Counted from the stretch's first letter, positions 7,932 to 17,194 are shown. The stretch is 64,000 nucleotides of DNA from Flavobacterium cheongpyeongense (GCF_003202435.1 NZ_QJHK01000014.1:83233-147232), one strand, 5' to 3'. Notes: generated by a model not told the origin, from the sequence alone. Made by a program: numbers and translations.

Positions 7932-8591
7932 TTATCCAAAGAGATAATCATACAATATGTTTTTATCTAAACTAATGTCTTTTTTAAGTGGTGTCATGAT
8001 AAAGATGTATCCTTCATTTTCAACCGTGTAGAACAACACATTTGCATTCAAACTTTTTAATCCATAATATTCTATTTTGCTATATATTACTTTTGTGTCT
8101 TCGCTATTGATTTTTATAACGTATTTATTAAAATTCAGATCAAAGCTTTTGATGGTATCATTATTTACTTGGTAGTTTACCTCTTTATCCGAAAAAAAAT
8201 CAATTCGATTAATTTTATGGGCATCTTTAAATACTTCTGTACTCAAATTAACTTCGTATAATCCTTCGTCAATAGTAGAAAAATAGCCGGATGTAGGATA
8301 GTTATTTGATTGATGATGATTAAAAGTATAATTCTTAGAAATATTTTTAAGTTTTATTACTATTAACGAATACTTAGACTGAATTTCAAATTGTGAAACA
8401 ATAGAATCGTTCTTTATTGTATAGCTGCCAATACAAACATTGTCTTTCTTGAAGGGTAGCAAGTTTTTTATTTTTATACTTTTGTTTGGAACAAAATTCA
8501 TTTCATTCATTAAATTCATTTCATTTTTAATTATTTGTTTTTTGCAACCTAAAAAAAGGACAACCAATAATATGACACAGATAATTCTCAT
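7932..8591 (-). CDS. Lipoprotein of unknown function
   Basis: A 219-residue protein that I do not recognise. It starts MRIICVILLVVLFLGCKKQ, a lipoprotein signal peptide with the lipobox LFLGC, so the mature protein would be anchored by Cys16. The rest is rich in Lys, Asn, Ile and beta-prone residues, with no motif I can name. Base composition is more AT-rich than in the flanking housekeeping genes, consistent with transferred DNA. It ends 12 bases before the toxin-like frame on the same strand. It could be an accessory of the toxin module or an independent cargo gene. Confidence 0.65.
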   Translation of the reverse strand: MRIICVILLVVLFLGCKKQIIKNEMNLMNEMNFVPNKSIKIKNLLPFKKDNVCIGSYTIKNDSIVSQFEIQSKYSLIVIKLKNISKNYTFNHHQSNNYPTSGYFSTIDEGLYEVNLSTEVFKDAHKINRIDFFSDKEVNYQVNNDTIKSFDLNFNKYVIKINSEDTKVIYSKIEYYGLKSLNANVLFYTVENEGYIFIMTPLKKDISLDKNILYDYLFG

Positions 8592-8629
8592 AGATTTTTT
8601 TTTAAAGTGAAGTTATTTAATTTTTATAA

Positions 8630-8938
8630 TTAAAATGCAAGGTTATAAATAATTACTGCCGCTTCTTCTATTTCTGTTTCTTCTGCCAAAAGAGGTATCG
8701 TCTCTGGTTGAAAAATACTCAACACAAATTTACCTATTAGCAAGGCAGTCTCACCGCCAGGTCTAAAAGCAGCATCAAAGCCTCCACTTCTTCCATTTTT
8801 GCCCCTAATATTGTAGTGATAACCTACTCCATCTTTACCGAAACTAAATCCTGTTGAAACATGATCATCAGAAGGTACCATAAAATCTTAATCTATAATC
8901 CTTTGGTCTGTAATTTAGATTGTACCGTCCTAAATTAA
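8630..8938 (-). pseudogene. Broken gene fragment next to the IS1380 element
   Basis: From 8938 the minus strand reads FNLGRYNLNYRPKDYRLRFY then GT in one frame. A one-base frame change near 8880 is needed to continue into PSDDHVSTGFSFGKDGVGYH and a Gly-rich, then hydrophobic, tail ending at 8630. The 83-residue ATG frame at 8881 has a stop two codons upstream, so it is best read as the 3' part of a frameshifted gene whose 5' end was lost at the IS boundary (8940). The full protein's family is not recognised; context suggests toxin-related cargo. Confidence 0.5.
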
Positions 8939-8939
8939 A

Positions 8940-9906
8940 CCTAAATTCCGCATTAGAAAATAATTATTAAATTGAACTTTAAAATCCTAATGCTTGGCAT
9001 TAGAAAATCAGTACCATGGAATTTGATATATCCTACACCAGTAAAGAGATTACGCCATGGGGCGGAATGGTCTTCTTAAAACAAATGTTGCAGAAAATTG
9101 GATTTAGAGAACATATTTCTAAATGCGAAGATTTACCACAGCCTAAATCCAACAGAGGTCATAAAGTCACTACGATAATTGAGGCATTTATCACCAGTGT
9201 TTGGTGCGGAGCAAATCGTTTTATGCACACCGAAGTTACTCGTCATGATATTGCTTTGGGGAAGATGTTCGATTGGAAAGAAATCCCTGAGCAGGATACT
9301 TACAAAAGATTTTTCAGCAAATTCAACCAAGCCACCAATCATAATGTGAGTAATCATTTTTACTCGTGGATTTTTGATAATTTCAAATTCGATAATTTTA
9401 CCTTAGATATTAATTCTTCTGTAATGACACGCTATGGCAAACAGGAAGGAGCAAAAAAAGGATACAATCCGGCCAAAAGAGGAGGAGTTTCGCATCATCC
9501 CTTGATTGCTTTTATTGACGATGTAAAACGGGTTGCCAATATGTGGCTTCGAAGCGGCGATACTTCTTCTTCAAATAATTTTTTATCTTTTCTAGAAGAT
9601 ACTTTGTCTAAATTGAAAAACAAAACAGTAGGTTTTATAAGGCTTGACAGCGGCTTTGACTTTTGCAATGATTGCCTATAACCTTATGGCACTTTTTAGA
9701 ACTTTTATCCTCCAGGAGAAAACACAAAAAACATTAGCAACATTGAGATACAGAACTTTTGCCATTGGAGCCTATTTTGAAAAACAAAACGACAAATTGG
9801 TATTAAAAATTGCTCTCAACAAAAAACGAAGGGCATGGTTTAGCGGTCTTTGGAATTATTCGAAAATTTAAATTATCCTTTTGAAATCCCTACTGCGTAA
9901 TTTGAA
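8940..9906 (+). mobile_element. IS1380-family element, internally deleted
   Basis: About 0.97 kb holding N- and C-terminal parts of an IS1380 transposase. Proposed ends are CCTAAATTCCGCATTAG (8940-8956) and its imperfect inverse at 9890-9906 (12 of 17 matching). No target duplication was found. Intact relatives are about 1.6-1.8 kb, so about 0.7 kb has been lost. A small hairpin (GCATTAG / CTAATGC) sits in the leader. Confidence 0.65.
9016..9871 (+). pseudogene. IS1380-type transposase, internal deletion with frameshift
   Basis: DDE transposase of the IS1380 family. The N-terminal part from ATG 9016 has the family's opening (ISYTSKEITPWGGMVFLKQM), the first catalytic Asp region FTLDINSSVMTRYGKQEGA and the second region GFIRLDSGF. 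Directly after GFD the sequence jumps into the C-terminal FAMIAYNLMALFR block and FAIGAYFEKQNDKLVLKIAL, in a different reading frame (+1 relative to 9016). About 0.7 kb, including the third acidic residue, is missing. The protein cannot be active. Confidence 0.88.
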
Positions 9907-10031
9907 TTTAAAAAATATAAACCATAAAAACATCAGTTACACAATCCGGTTGCATAACATTAAAACATTTTGGGATGTGATTTATCAAAAGATCGAAAAT
10001 GACAAAATGAGGTTTTTTGAAAAAGGGATGT
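9907..10031. other. Intergenic remnant between IS end and DUF5686 gene
   Basis: AT-rich DNA with no convincing gene. A 79-codon plus-strand frame through it has no recognisable protein pattern and runs antisense into the DUF5686 gene. Confidence 0.4.
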
Positions 10032-12521
10032 TTAATCCAAAACATTCAAAACTTTTAGTCCAAACACAACACCATTTTGCTGTATTCCACCCTGATAAGA
10101 ATGTACATAATCAACCCTGAATAATTTAAATTTACCAAAGCCTAAATTGTCTAAACCAACAGTAAATTCAGAATAGGGATTTCTGTCCGGAATTGCCAAA
10201 GAATGAAATCCAATATTCATCGTTGATTTTAATAAATTCAATAACGGAATCTTATTCATGATAAATCCGGTATCATTGTGTTCTAAATGCATTTCAAAAT
10301 AACGGTCATTTGTACTGTTTGTGTAGTAAGGCATTAAGTTAAAAACATTCAGATAACGGTCAGCGGTTCCTATGTGCGTTTGGTTTCCGTTAAAATGTTT
10401 GAAATCCATGAAAGCAATATTTTCTGCATTAAAGAACTTTCCAGCTTTAAAAGTCATGCCGAGGAGACCTTTGTTTCCTAATGATAAATCGTATAGTACA
10501 GAGGTACCGATTTTCTCAAATTCGTATTTTTTTTCGCTGGCGGCAAAGGCTTTTTCAAATGCTAAAAATACAGTTGGATATTTTTCATTTTTAATATTAT
10601 ATCTTCCATCAGGTCTTGAAATATATTTATTCCCGAAATTGATTCTGGCATTCAATGCGCTTTTAAACAAATGATGCGAGGCAAAAGCGGGATTGCTAAA
10701 ATCATCCGGAGCTAAAGGATTGTTTGAAGAATAAATGTCATCTTTTTTAAAGAAAGAATAATCAGTTGTGTTAAAGAGCGGTTTTCGCTGTTCGTAAGCA
10801 ATTTTAGCATTCAGGTTTATTCCGTTTGCAACATCCTGACCGTAGTTAATCTGAGCGAATTCCAGGTTGTACAGCTTTATATAATTGTTTCTAAAAAACA
10901 ACGAACTTATTGAATTAACAAATTTGGTAATAGGTGCGGCTCCGTTAAACTGAGCGGTTTTTGTTCCGCCTGAAACCCAGATTGAAGCATAATTGATAGT
11001 GTTAAAACGATGGTTCAATTCTGCCGTTACACGTAAACGTTCGTCTGAAAAACCGTAATTTAAGGTTGTACTTACAGAAGTGCTTTTCCCATTCTCGTCA
11101 TTCCATTTTTTAAAAGAAAAACCGGAATCTAAATTGAACCCCTGAACAGTATTAAAACTTAAAGAACTTACGTTTAACAGACCTTTATAGTCAAATGAAT
11201 ATTTTTTGAATGTGTTTTTGTAATCGTAGCCCATCAAAATATCCCAAATCTTAAACGTATTGTTTTTGGTATCAATCGAATCGGTATATTTTCTGGATTT
11301 TCGAATAGTCAGTAGGCTGTCTTTTTTAGTGTAATCATTGCTTTCTTCAATTGTCAGCGGAATTGGGCGGATTTCGTTCCAAAAAGCATTGTCTTTTTGA
11401 TTCGCATTGGCTTCAAAAGCTACAATTTCATTACTAAAGGTTTTTTTCTCAAACGAATTCGGGAATTCATAATTCGAATAAATATAATTGAAATTTCCGG
11501 AGAATTTAATCCCGAAAATACCGGCATTGAACGAAAGTGTCTGTGCATTTTTAGACCAGATTTTATTTTTTGCATTATAGCTGAAACTTTGTTTTAAGGT
11601 CATGGTTTCAGTAAATTCATTTTTCATTCGGTATCCCTTAATGTCTAAATCTATGGCATAAAGTGCAAAACTATCATCGACAATATAAATGTAACCTTCA
11701 AAAACAGGTTCCTTATCACGTTTTGGTGTTACTTTAATTTTATTGACTTGTTGCTTGTTGTCATCATAAAAAGTACCCTCAAGTTTGTATTTGTAGTAAT
11801 TGAAAGCATTGTCTGCAATAGGAGAAATGAGTTTTACATCAAAATCTAAAGTGTTGTCATAAAAATCATAAGTTGATAAGGCAGCGGTATTATAGCTGTA
11901 TCCTCTGTTGTTTCCGGAGATTTTAGAAGCAATGATTTTCTCTTTTAATTTATCCGGTTTTTCAAAAGTGATTTTCGAAATAGTCTCCGATAAATATAAA
12001 ATTCCGGTTCCGGTTGAATCAAGATTAGAAGACATATCTTCGCCCAAATCTACTTTTTGTCCCAAAATTTTCTTCGGAAGATCTTTGACTTTAAACATTC
12101 CTTTCGAATAAAAATCAGCGGTATAACGTGCCGTTTTTGCTGAGTTTTCCTTTTTGTTTGCAATGGCACTTTTTATGATGGCATTTGCAGGATTGTTTTT
12201 TGGGTCAATAATAACTTCATTTAATGCAAGACTTTCTTCCTGCATTTTAACATCAAGGGTTACTGTTTCGGATCCAGAAGAAACAGCTATTTTTTGTGTT
12301 TTAAAACCCAGATACTGAAATACAATCTTGTTTTTTCCAACTTCTTTTACACTGAGTTGGTATTTACCCTGTTCGTTTGAAGTTGTACCTGAATACGTGT
12401 TTTCTTCAAAAATTGAAACAAAAGGCAGTGGATTTCCCTTTTCATCGGTTATCGTTCCCTTAATTTGGGCAAAGCTTGAAATTGAAAAAAATAAAAAGGC
12501 GAATAAGATATAGTTTTTCAT
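10032..12521 (-). CDS. DUF5686/carboxypeptidase-like regulatory domain outer-membrane protein
   Basis: Large (829-residue) envelope protein of a Bacteroidota family. Signal peptide MKNYILFAFLFFSISSFAQ; a CarboxypepD_reg-like beta-sandwich follows (residues ~20-105: IKGTITDEKGNPLPFVSI...). The remainder is a long DUF5686 region, rich in aromatic, Asn and alternating strands, likely an outer-membrane beta-barrel ending VFGLKVLNVLD. Function unknown. I chose ATG 12521 because it gives a clean signal peptide; ATG 12539 would add six residues. Its last 104 coding bases are duplicated at 6382-6485. Confidence 0.88.
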   Translation of the reverse strand: MKNYILFAFLFFSISSFAQIKGTITDEKGNPLPFVSIFEENTYSGTTSNEQGKYQLSVKEVGKNKIVFQYLGFKTQKIAVSSGSETVTLDVKMQEESLALNEVIIDPKNNPANAIIKSAIANKKENSAKTARYTADFYSKGMFKVKDLPKKILGQKVDLGEDMSSNLDSTGTGILYLSETISKITFEKPDKLKEKIIASKISGNNRGYSYNTAALSTYDFYDNTLDFDVKLISPIADNAFNYYKYKLEGTFYDDNKQQVNKIKVTPKRDKEPVFEGYIYIVDDSFALYAIDLDIKGYRMKNEFTETMTLKQSFSYNAKNKIWSKNAQTLSFNAGIFGIKFSGNFNYIYSNYEFPNSFEKKTFSNEIVAFEANANQKDNAFWNEIRPIPLTIEESNDYTKKDSLLTIRKSRKYTDSIDTKNNTFKIWDILMGYDYKNTFKKYSFDYKGLLNVSSLSFNTVQGFNLDSGFSFKKWNDENGKSTSVSTTLNYGFSDERLRVTAELNHRFNTINYASIWVSGGTKTAQFNGAAPITKFVNSISSLFFRNNYIKLYNLEFAQINYGQDVANGINLNAKIAYEQRKPLFNTTDYSFFKKDDIYSSNNPLAPDDFSNPAFASHHLFKSALNARINFGNKYISRPDGRYNIKNEKYPTVFLAFEKAFAASEKKYEFEKIGTSVLYDLSLGNKGLLGMTFKAGKFFNAENIAFMDFKHFNGNQTHIGTADRYLNVFNLMPYYTNSTNDRYFEMHLEHNDTGFIMNKIPLLNLLKSTMNIGFHSLAIPDRNPYSEFTVGLDNLGFGKFKLFRVDYVHSYQGGIQQNGVVFGLKVLNVLD
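10036..10139 (-). repeat. Resident copy of the 104-bp gene-end duplication
   Basis: Last ~34 codons of the DUF5686 gene, matching 6382-6485 except at two positions. Homology stops next to the stop codon on one side and inside the coding region on the other. The two copies are direct repeats bracketing 6486-10035. Confidence 0.9.
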
Positions 12522-12591
12522 GAGCGTTTTTTCTCTCACAAAAATAAAATAACTTATAAGTGTGGCTATTAATAATTTGTTAAATAGTGAA

Positions 12592-13005
12592 TTAAAAAAA
12601 GGACTGAATCGCCAGTTCGTAGCTTTTTAATCCAAAACCTAAAATAACGCCTTTTGCATTTCCGGATAAATACGATTGATGTCTGAAGCTTTCGCGCGCG
12701 TAGGTATTCGAAATATGAACTTCAATTACCGGAGTTGTTACTGCTTTCATGGCATCGCCAAGACCAATTGAAGTGTGGGTATAAGCACCTGCATTCAAAA
12801 TAATCCCGTCATAAGTAAAACCAACTTCCTGAATTTTCCCAATCAGTTCACCTTCAATATTACTTTGGTAATAGGAAAGTTCCACATTTGGAAATTTGCG
12901 TTCCAATATTTCAAAATAATCTTCAAAAGTTTGGCTTCCGTAGACTTCAGGTTCTCTTTTTCCTAAAAGATTCAAATTGGGTCCGTTGATAATAGCGATT
13001 TTCAT
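12592..13005 (-). CDS. aroQ: Type II 3-dehydroquinate dehydratase
   Basis: Converts 3-dehydroquinate to 3-dehydroshikimate in the shikimate pathway; small dodecameric cytosolic enzyme. 137 residues, typical. Family motifs are clear: INGPNLNLLGKREPEVYG with Arg17 and catalytic Tyr22, QSNIEGELI (48-56), NAGAYTHTSIGLGDA (71-85), and EVHISNTYARESFRH with catalytic His97 and substrate-binding Ser/Arg. Start ATG 13005 gives the usual short N-terminus MKIAIINGPN. It stands alone, downstream of an outer-membrane protein gene that has its own terminator. Confidence 0.97.
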   Translation of the reverse strand: MKIAIINGPNLNLLGKREPEVYGSQTFEDYFEILERKFPNVELSYYQSNIEGELIGKIQEVGFTYDGIILNAGAYTHTSIGLGDAMKAVTTPVIEVHISNTYARESFRHQSYLSGNAKGVILGFGLKSYELAIQSFF

Positions 13006-13082
13006 AAATAATTCGATTTAATTAAGGTGGCTTGAATCCATTTTACATTTTACAGAAACCCTCTCACGCAGTTTGTAAAAAT

Positions 13083-13116
13083 AAAAAAAACCGTCCTGAT
13101 TATTAGAACGGTTTTT
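13083..13116 (-). terminator. Terminator of the 13138-13698 gene
   Basis: AAACCGTTCT / AGGACGGTTT type stem followed on the minus strand by a T run; nearly symmetrical, so it may work both ways. Confidence 0.75.
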
Positions 13117-13137
13117 ATAAAAATATGTGATATTCTT

Positions 13138-13698
13138 TTAGAACATAAATCCTGCAGACAATTGTATTGTTGAATTTTTAACATCCGCATTTTTTGACGC
13201 TTCTGTTAACCCTAAGCCGTAACGCCCCTGAACAAAAAGATTTTTTGTAATTTTAAAACCCAATCCGGCATTAACACCAAATTCGAAGGTTTCTGCATCT
13301 CCCAGTTCTACATTGTCTTTTTCACTTAATAAAAAGGAAGCTTGCGGACCAACTTCGAGGCTAAAAGAATCGGTTAAATAAAATTTAGCCATTACTGGTA
13401 TAGATAAGTAACCTAATTCATTTTTAAACTCAGTTATTGCATTTTTATAGCTTGCTCCCTGTGTTGAATACAAAAGCTCAGGCTGAACAGCAAATCTGTC
13501 TAATAGTTTGATTTCTGCAACAAGCCCTGCATGATAACTCGTAATCCCATCTTTGTTGAAGTTTTCTCCATCAAATGTTGCATCCCCGGTTTGATTTGCA
13601 AAGTTAACCCCCGCTTTCACCCCGATTTTTAATAATTGTGCCTGAATCGTTGCTGAGGTGGCGATAAACAAAACCACCGCTAAAAAAACTTTTTTCAT
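13138..13698 (-). CDS. Outer-membrane beta-barrel protein (OMP_b-brl_2 type)
   Basis: A 186-residue porin-like protein starting at the internal ATG 13698: MKKVFLAVVLFIATSATIQA is a clear signal peptide with cleavage near AQ. The frame open upstream to 13728 adds MYNQILNFNI, which would spoil the signal. The mature part has alternating strands with repeated KIGVKAGVNFANQTGD, FAVQPELLYS and LSLEVGPQASFLLS-like segments and ends in FMF, as expected for an eight-strand barrel with a C-terminal aromatic. Substrate or role unknown. Confidence 0.88.
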   Translation of the reverse strand: MKKVFLAVVLFIATSATIQAQLLKIGVKAGVNFANQTGDATFDGENFNKDGITSYHAGLVAEIKLLDRFAVQPELLYSTQGASYKNAITEFKNELGYLSIPVMAKFYLTDSFSLEVGPQASFLLSEKDNVELGDAETFEFGVNAGLGFKITKNLFVQGRYGLGLTEASKNADVKNSTIQLSAGFMF

Positions 13699-14048
13699 AA
13701 TGTTAAAATTTAAGATTTGATTGTACAAAGTAATGCAAATAAAAACTCAAAAGGATTATAATTATTGTTTGTTTGCGTTTCAAAATTTCCATTTTTCATT
13801 CACTCAATTAATGAAAAATACATTCATTCATCTTAAAAAGAAAGAATTTTACTAATAATATTAATATTTTTTATCTAACTGTTTTTAGTGATATTTAAAA
13901 ATGTAATCGTTTGACTTTAAGTTTTTTGTTTATTTTAACAGGATTTTTTAAACTAAATTAATGAATTATTTAATATTAATATTTGGTTTGTTGATCTTTA
14001 TTAACATAGCTTTGCGCCACTAAATAATCATTAATTTATCAAAAAAAA
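13699..14048. other. Divergent intergenic region
   Basis: About 350 bases between divergent outer-membrane protein genes. Very AT-rich, with runs of ATTAATATT. Apart from the plus-strand promoter near 13988-14014 I see no gene, RNA or repeat in it; it probably holds regulatory sites for both genes. Confidence 0.5.
13988..14014 (+). promoter_or_regulatory. Promoter of the 14049 outer-membrane protein gene
   Basis: TAGCTTTG (14007-14014) matches TAnnTTTG; TTG at 13988-13990 (spacing 16) or 13983-13985 (spacing 21) could be the -33 element. The ATG lies 35 bases downstream. Confidence 0.65.
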
Positions 14049-14555
14049 ATGAAAAAAATTATTTTATCAGCCATCGCAGTTATGGCTTTTGGATTTGCTA
14101 ATGCACAAGAACAAACAGCAAAAGGAAAATGGTTAATTGAAGCTAACACAGGTTTCGGAAATGGTGTTGGAAGTACTCAATTTGGTTTAGTTTCATCTGA
14201 TGGTACTACAGAATGGAATATTGGAGCAGAAGGTGGTTACTTTGTAGCTGATAATTTAGCTGTGAAGTTAGGTTTAGGTTACGGAGACGATGGAGAAGAT
14301 TTTAGCACTTTTGCTTACAAAGTAGGTGCTAAATATTATATCGCAAACAAATTCCCAGTTGAACTTTCTTATAACGGAGTAGATAATAAAGATTGGGATG
14401 AAAATCCTTCTTACGTTGGAATTCAAGGTGGATATGCTATCTTTTTAGGATCAAATGTTTCTATTGAGCCAGGTGTTCGTTATAATCATTCATTAAATGA
14501 TGATTATTTTGAAAGTGCTTTCCAATTCAATGTTGGATTTGCTTTACACTTCTAA
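14049..14555 (+). CDS. Outer-membrane beta-barrel protein
   Basis: A 168-residue secreted barrel protein. Signal peptide MKKIILSAIAVMAFGFANAQ, cleavage after NA-Q likely. The mature chain has about eight beta-prone segments (GKWLIEANTGFG, WNIGAEGGYFVADNLAVKLG, FAYKVGAKYYIA, VSIEPGVRYNHSL) and ends FNVGFALHF with a terminal Phe, as recognised by the BAM machinery. Acidic in turns. Codon use looks that of a well expressed gene (strong promoter, GGT/GCT codons). Ligand unknown. Confidence 0.87.
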   Translation: MKKIILSAIAVMAFGFANAQEQTAKGKWLIEANTGFGNGVGSTQFGLVSSDGTTEWNIGAEGGYFVADNLAVKLGLGYGDDGEDFSTFAYKVGAKYYIANKFPVELSYNGVDNKDWDENPSYVGIQGGYAIFLGSNVSIEPGVRYNHSLNDDYFESAFQFNVGFALHF

Positions 14556-14577
14556 TAAAAGAAAATATTTATATTTT

Positions 14578-14607
14578 AAAACCTTCCCTAATCCGGAAGG
14601 TTTTTTT
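14578..14607 (+). terminator. Terminator of the 14049 gene
   Basis: Stem AACCTTCC / GGAAGGTT with a short loop, then seven T. Confidence 0.85.
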
Positions 14608-14636
14608 ATGCTCAAAAATTACGTTCCTTTGTAGAT

Positions 14637-15533
14637 ATGAAATGGAATACCTATATAAAAGATTATCAGTCGTATTTGCGAATTGAAAGAGGTCTCTCTA
14701 AAAATACAATCGAAAATTACAGTTTTGATATTGAACGGTTGTGTCTTTTTTTAGAAGCTAATCGAATAGAGGTTTCACCAATAAAAATTTCGGACGAAAC
14801 GGTTCAGGAATTTATTTATTCCGTTTCAAAAGAAGTGAATCCACGATCGCAGGCAAGAATTATTTCCGGATTAAAAAGTTTTTTTAATTATCTGGTTTTC
14901 GAAGATTACAGGAATGATAATCCAATGGAATTAATAGAAGCACCTAAAACAGGTAGAAAATTGCCCGATACATTGTCTGTGGAAGAAATTGATAATCTGA
15001 TTGCGGCCATTGATTTAAGTTCAAACGAAGGAGAAAGAAACAAGGCAATGCTGGAAACTTTATACGGTTGCGGACTTCGTGTTTCGGAACTGGTGTCGTT
15101 AAAGATTTCAGACTTGTTTTTTGAGGAAGGCTTTATAAAAATTACCGGAAAAGGGAATAAAGAGCGTTTTGTTCCTATTGGTCATTCAACTCAAAAATAC
15201 ATTGAAATTTATCAAAAAGGGGTTCGGGTTCATTTAAAAATAAAAAAGGGTCATGAAGATACCTTGTTTTTAAACCGTCGTGGAAATCAGCTTACACGTG
15301 CCATGATTTTTACTATTATTAAGGATTTGGCTGTAAAAATAGGGCTGAACAAAAATATCAGCCCCCATACTTTGAGGCATTCCTTTGCAACACATTTATT
15401 AGAAAACGGAGCCGATCTGCGTTCGATTCAATTAATGCTCGGACATGAGTCAATAACAACCACCGAAATTTATGTTCATTTAGACCGGAGTTTCTTAAAA
15501 GAGGTAATGCATACTTTTCATCCCAGAAGATAA
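14637..15533 (+). CDS. xerD: Tyrosine recombinase XerD
   Basis: Site-specific recombinase that resolves chromosome dimers at dif together with XerC. 298 residues, the standard length: SAM-like core-binding domain (~1-85, RGLSKNTIENYSFDIERL) and catalytic domain (~110-298). All catalytic residues are visible: Arg148 (YGCGLRVSEL), Lys172 (GKGNKERFVP), His244 and Arg247 (SPHTLRHSFATHLL), His270 (LGHESITTT) and nucleophile Tyr279 (IYVHLD). The position is that of a housekeeping gene, but it is the only intact recombinase near the 6.4-10.1 kb island. Confidence 0.95.
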   Translation: MKWNTYIKDYQSYLRIERGLSKNTIENYSFDIERLCLFLEANRIEVSPIKISDETVQEFIYSVSKEVNPRSQARIISGLKSFFNYLVFEDYRNDNPMELIEAPKTGRKLPDTLSVEEIDNLIAAIDLSSNEGERNKAMLETLYGCGLRVSELVSLKISDLFFEEGFIKITGKGNKERFVPIGHSTQKYIEIYQKGVRVHLKIKKGHEDTLFLNRRGNQLTRAMIFTIIKDLAVKIGLNKNISPHTLRHSFATHLLENGADLRSIQLMLGHESITTTEIYVHLDRSFLKEVMHTFHPRR

Positions 15534-15670
15534 TTTTTTTTATAAAATTTCGTTATTAATAGTAGCTTTCTTTAAAAAAAAAAGAATACCTTTTAACTAG
15601 GATTAGTTCTTGTAAAAGAAATCTTTTTGCGCTCAAATTTTTAGTGAATATACAACCTACAAAAAGAATT

Positions 15671-17194
15671 ATGGTTTTTGATTTATATGAAAATGAAGAT
15701 TGTAATAAGGTAAACGTTTTTTATAAAAAGTTGTTTGCCGAAATTCCCGATTTGATTTTTCAGATTACCATCGATGTTGATAATAATTATTCGTTTCCGT
15801 TGTTTAGCAAATCAATTGAAGAGATATTCGAATTAAATTCGGATGATTTCTCAAATGATATCAAATCAGCTATTGCCGAAAGAGTACATCCCTCAGACCG
15901 TGATTTATTTTTTCAGTCGTTTCTAAAGGCAAAAAAACAAATTTCAAGATGGGAAGCTGAATTTAGAGGAATATTGCCTGAAAAAGGGCTGAGATGGTTT
16001 AGAATTTCCGCTAAATCTGAATTGTCTGATGATGGTAACATTAACTTTTTTGGGCATCTCTCCGATATTACAGATTTAAAAGATAAAGAGTTGAGGTTGC
16101 GAATTTCTGAAGAACGATTTCAATTTGCCTTAGAAGCTTCTACAACCGGGATTTGGGATTGGAATATGTCTACCAATAAAGTCTTTTATTCTTCGTTGTC
16201 TTTAAAAATTTTAGAACTTGAATCGGCAGATGTATTTGATGATCCCGAACTTTGGGATCAGATTGTTCATCCAGATGACTTGCCAAAGTATTATTCGGAT
16301 ATTCAGGATCATTTTGATAATAAAATTCCCTATTATGAAAATTATCATCGGGTATTGACCTCCGGAGGAAATTACAAATGGATTTTGGACAGGGGAAAAG
16401 TAATTGAACGGGATGAAGACGGAAAACCTTTGCGGGTTATAGGAACCCATACCGATGTTTCGACTCAAAAAGAAAGAGAATTGGAACTCATAAAAACAAT
16501 GAAATTATATAGTGAGCAAAATAGTCGTTTACTGAATTTTTCTCACATAGTTTCGCATAATTTAAGTACTCAGGCAGGCAATATAAAGGCAATCCTTGAT
16601 TTTATGGATGTTGATGAGAAAAAAGAAACAATTAAAGAGATGTTGGTACACCTTAAGACGGTTTCGAATGATTTGAATAATACAATTTTGAATTTAAATC
16701 AAATTGTTCAGATTCAGAGCAATATGGATGTCCTTATTAAGCCATTAAATTTGGTGGAATACATTAATAAAACGATTTCAGCTATTAAGGATTTTAATTC
16801 CGAAACAAAGACCAGCATCATAAATAATGTGCCTGAATATGTAATGATAAATTTCAATCCGGCTTATCTCGAAAGTGTTCTGCTTAATTTTGTAACTAAT
16901 GCGATAAGGTATTCGCATCCGGACAGGACTCCTTTGATTGTATTTGATTATGTCTTAGAAGGAGAGGGACATAAAGCATTAAAAATTACAGACAATGGTC
17001 TCGGAATTGATTTGGCTATATATGGTGATTTGTTATTCGGAATGTATAAAACGTTTCATAAACATAAAGACGCCAGGGGTATTGGGCTGTATATTACCAA
17101 AAATCAGATAGAAGCCATGAACGGAAAAGTTTTTGTTGAAAGTGAAGTTGGAGTAGGGACTACGTTTAAAATAGTCTTTGATGATGAACTGTAA
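15671..17194 (+). CDS. PAS-domain sensor histidine kinase
   Basis: Two-component sensor without membrane segments, so probably cytosolic. Two PAS/PAC units (about residues 20-135 and 145-265; SEERFQFALEASTTGIWDWN opens the second, GTHTDVSTQKERE ends its PAC). Then a dimerisation/phospho-acceptor helix FSHIVSHNLSTQ (likely His296) and a HATPase_c domain with N-box LLNFVTNAIRYSHP, G1 ITDNGLGID and G2 RGIGLYITKNQIEAMNG. No adjacent response regulator, so it is an orphan. ATG 15671 was preferred over GTG 15644 (nine more residues). Confidence 0.9.
   Translation: MVFDLYENEDCNKVNVFYKKLFAEIPDLIFQITIDVDNNYSFPLFSKSIEEIFELNSDDFSNDIKSAIAERVHPSDRDLFFQSFLKAKKQISRWEAEFRGILPEKGLRWFRISAKSELSDDGNINFFGHLSDITDLKDKELRLRISEERFQFALEASTTGIWDWNMSTNKVFYSSLSLKILELESADVFDDPELWDQIVHPDDLPKYYSDIQDHFDNKIPYYENYHRVLTSGGNYKWILDRGKVIERDEDGKPLRVIGTHTDVSTQKERELELIKTMKLYSEQNSRLLNFSHIVSHNLSTQAGNIKAILDFMDVDEKKETIKEMLVHLKTVSNDLNNTILNLNQIVQIQSNMDVLIKPLNLVEYINKTISAIKDFNSETKTSIINNVPEYVMINFNPAYLESVLLNFVTNAIRYSHPDRTPLIVFDYVLEGEGHKALKITDNGLGIDLAIYGDLLFGMYKTFHKHKDARGIGLYITKNQIEAMNGKVFVESEVGVGTTFKIVFDDEL

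Noticed and set aside
9881..10120. 79-codon plus-strand frame
   Set aside because: Starts in the IS right end and runs antisense into the DUF5686 gene; no protein-like pattern.
13699..14048. Small RNA in the divergent gap
   Set aside because: Only AT-rich sequence with no stable GC-containing stem or terminator.
14637..15533. XerD as the integrase of the 6.4-10.1 kb island
   Set aside because: Length and motifs are those of the housekeeping chromosome-dimer recombinase, and it lies outside the repeats with core genes between.
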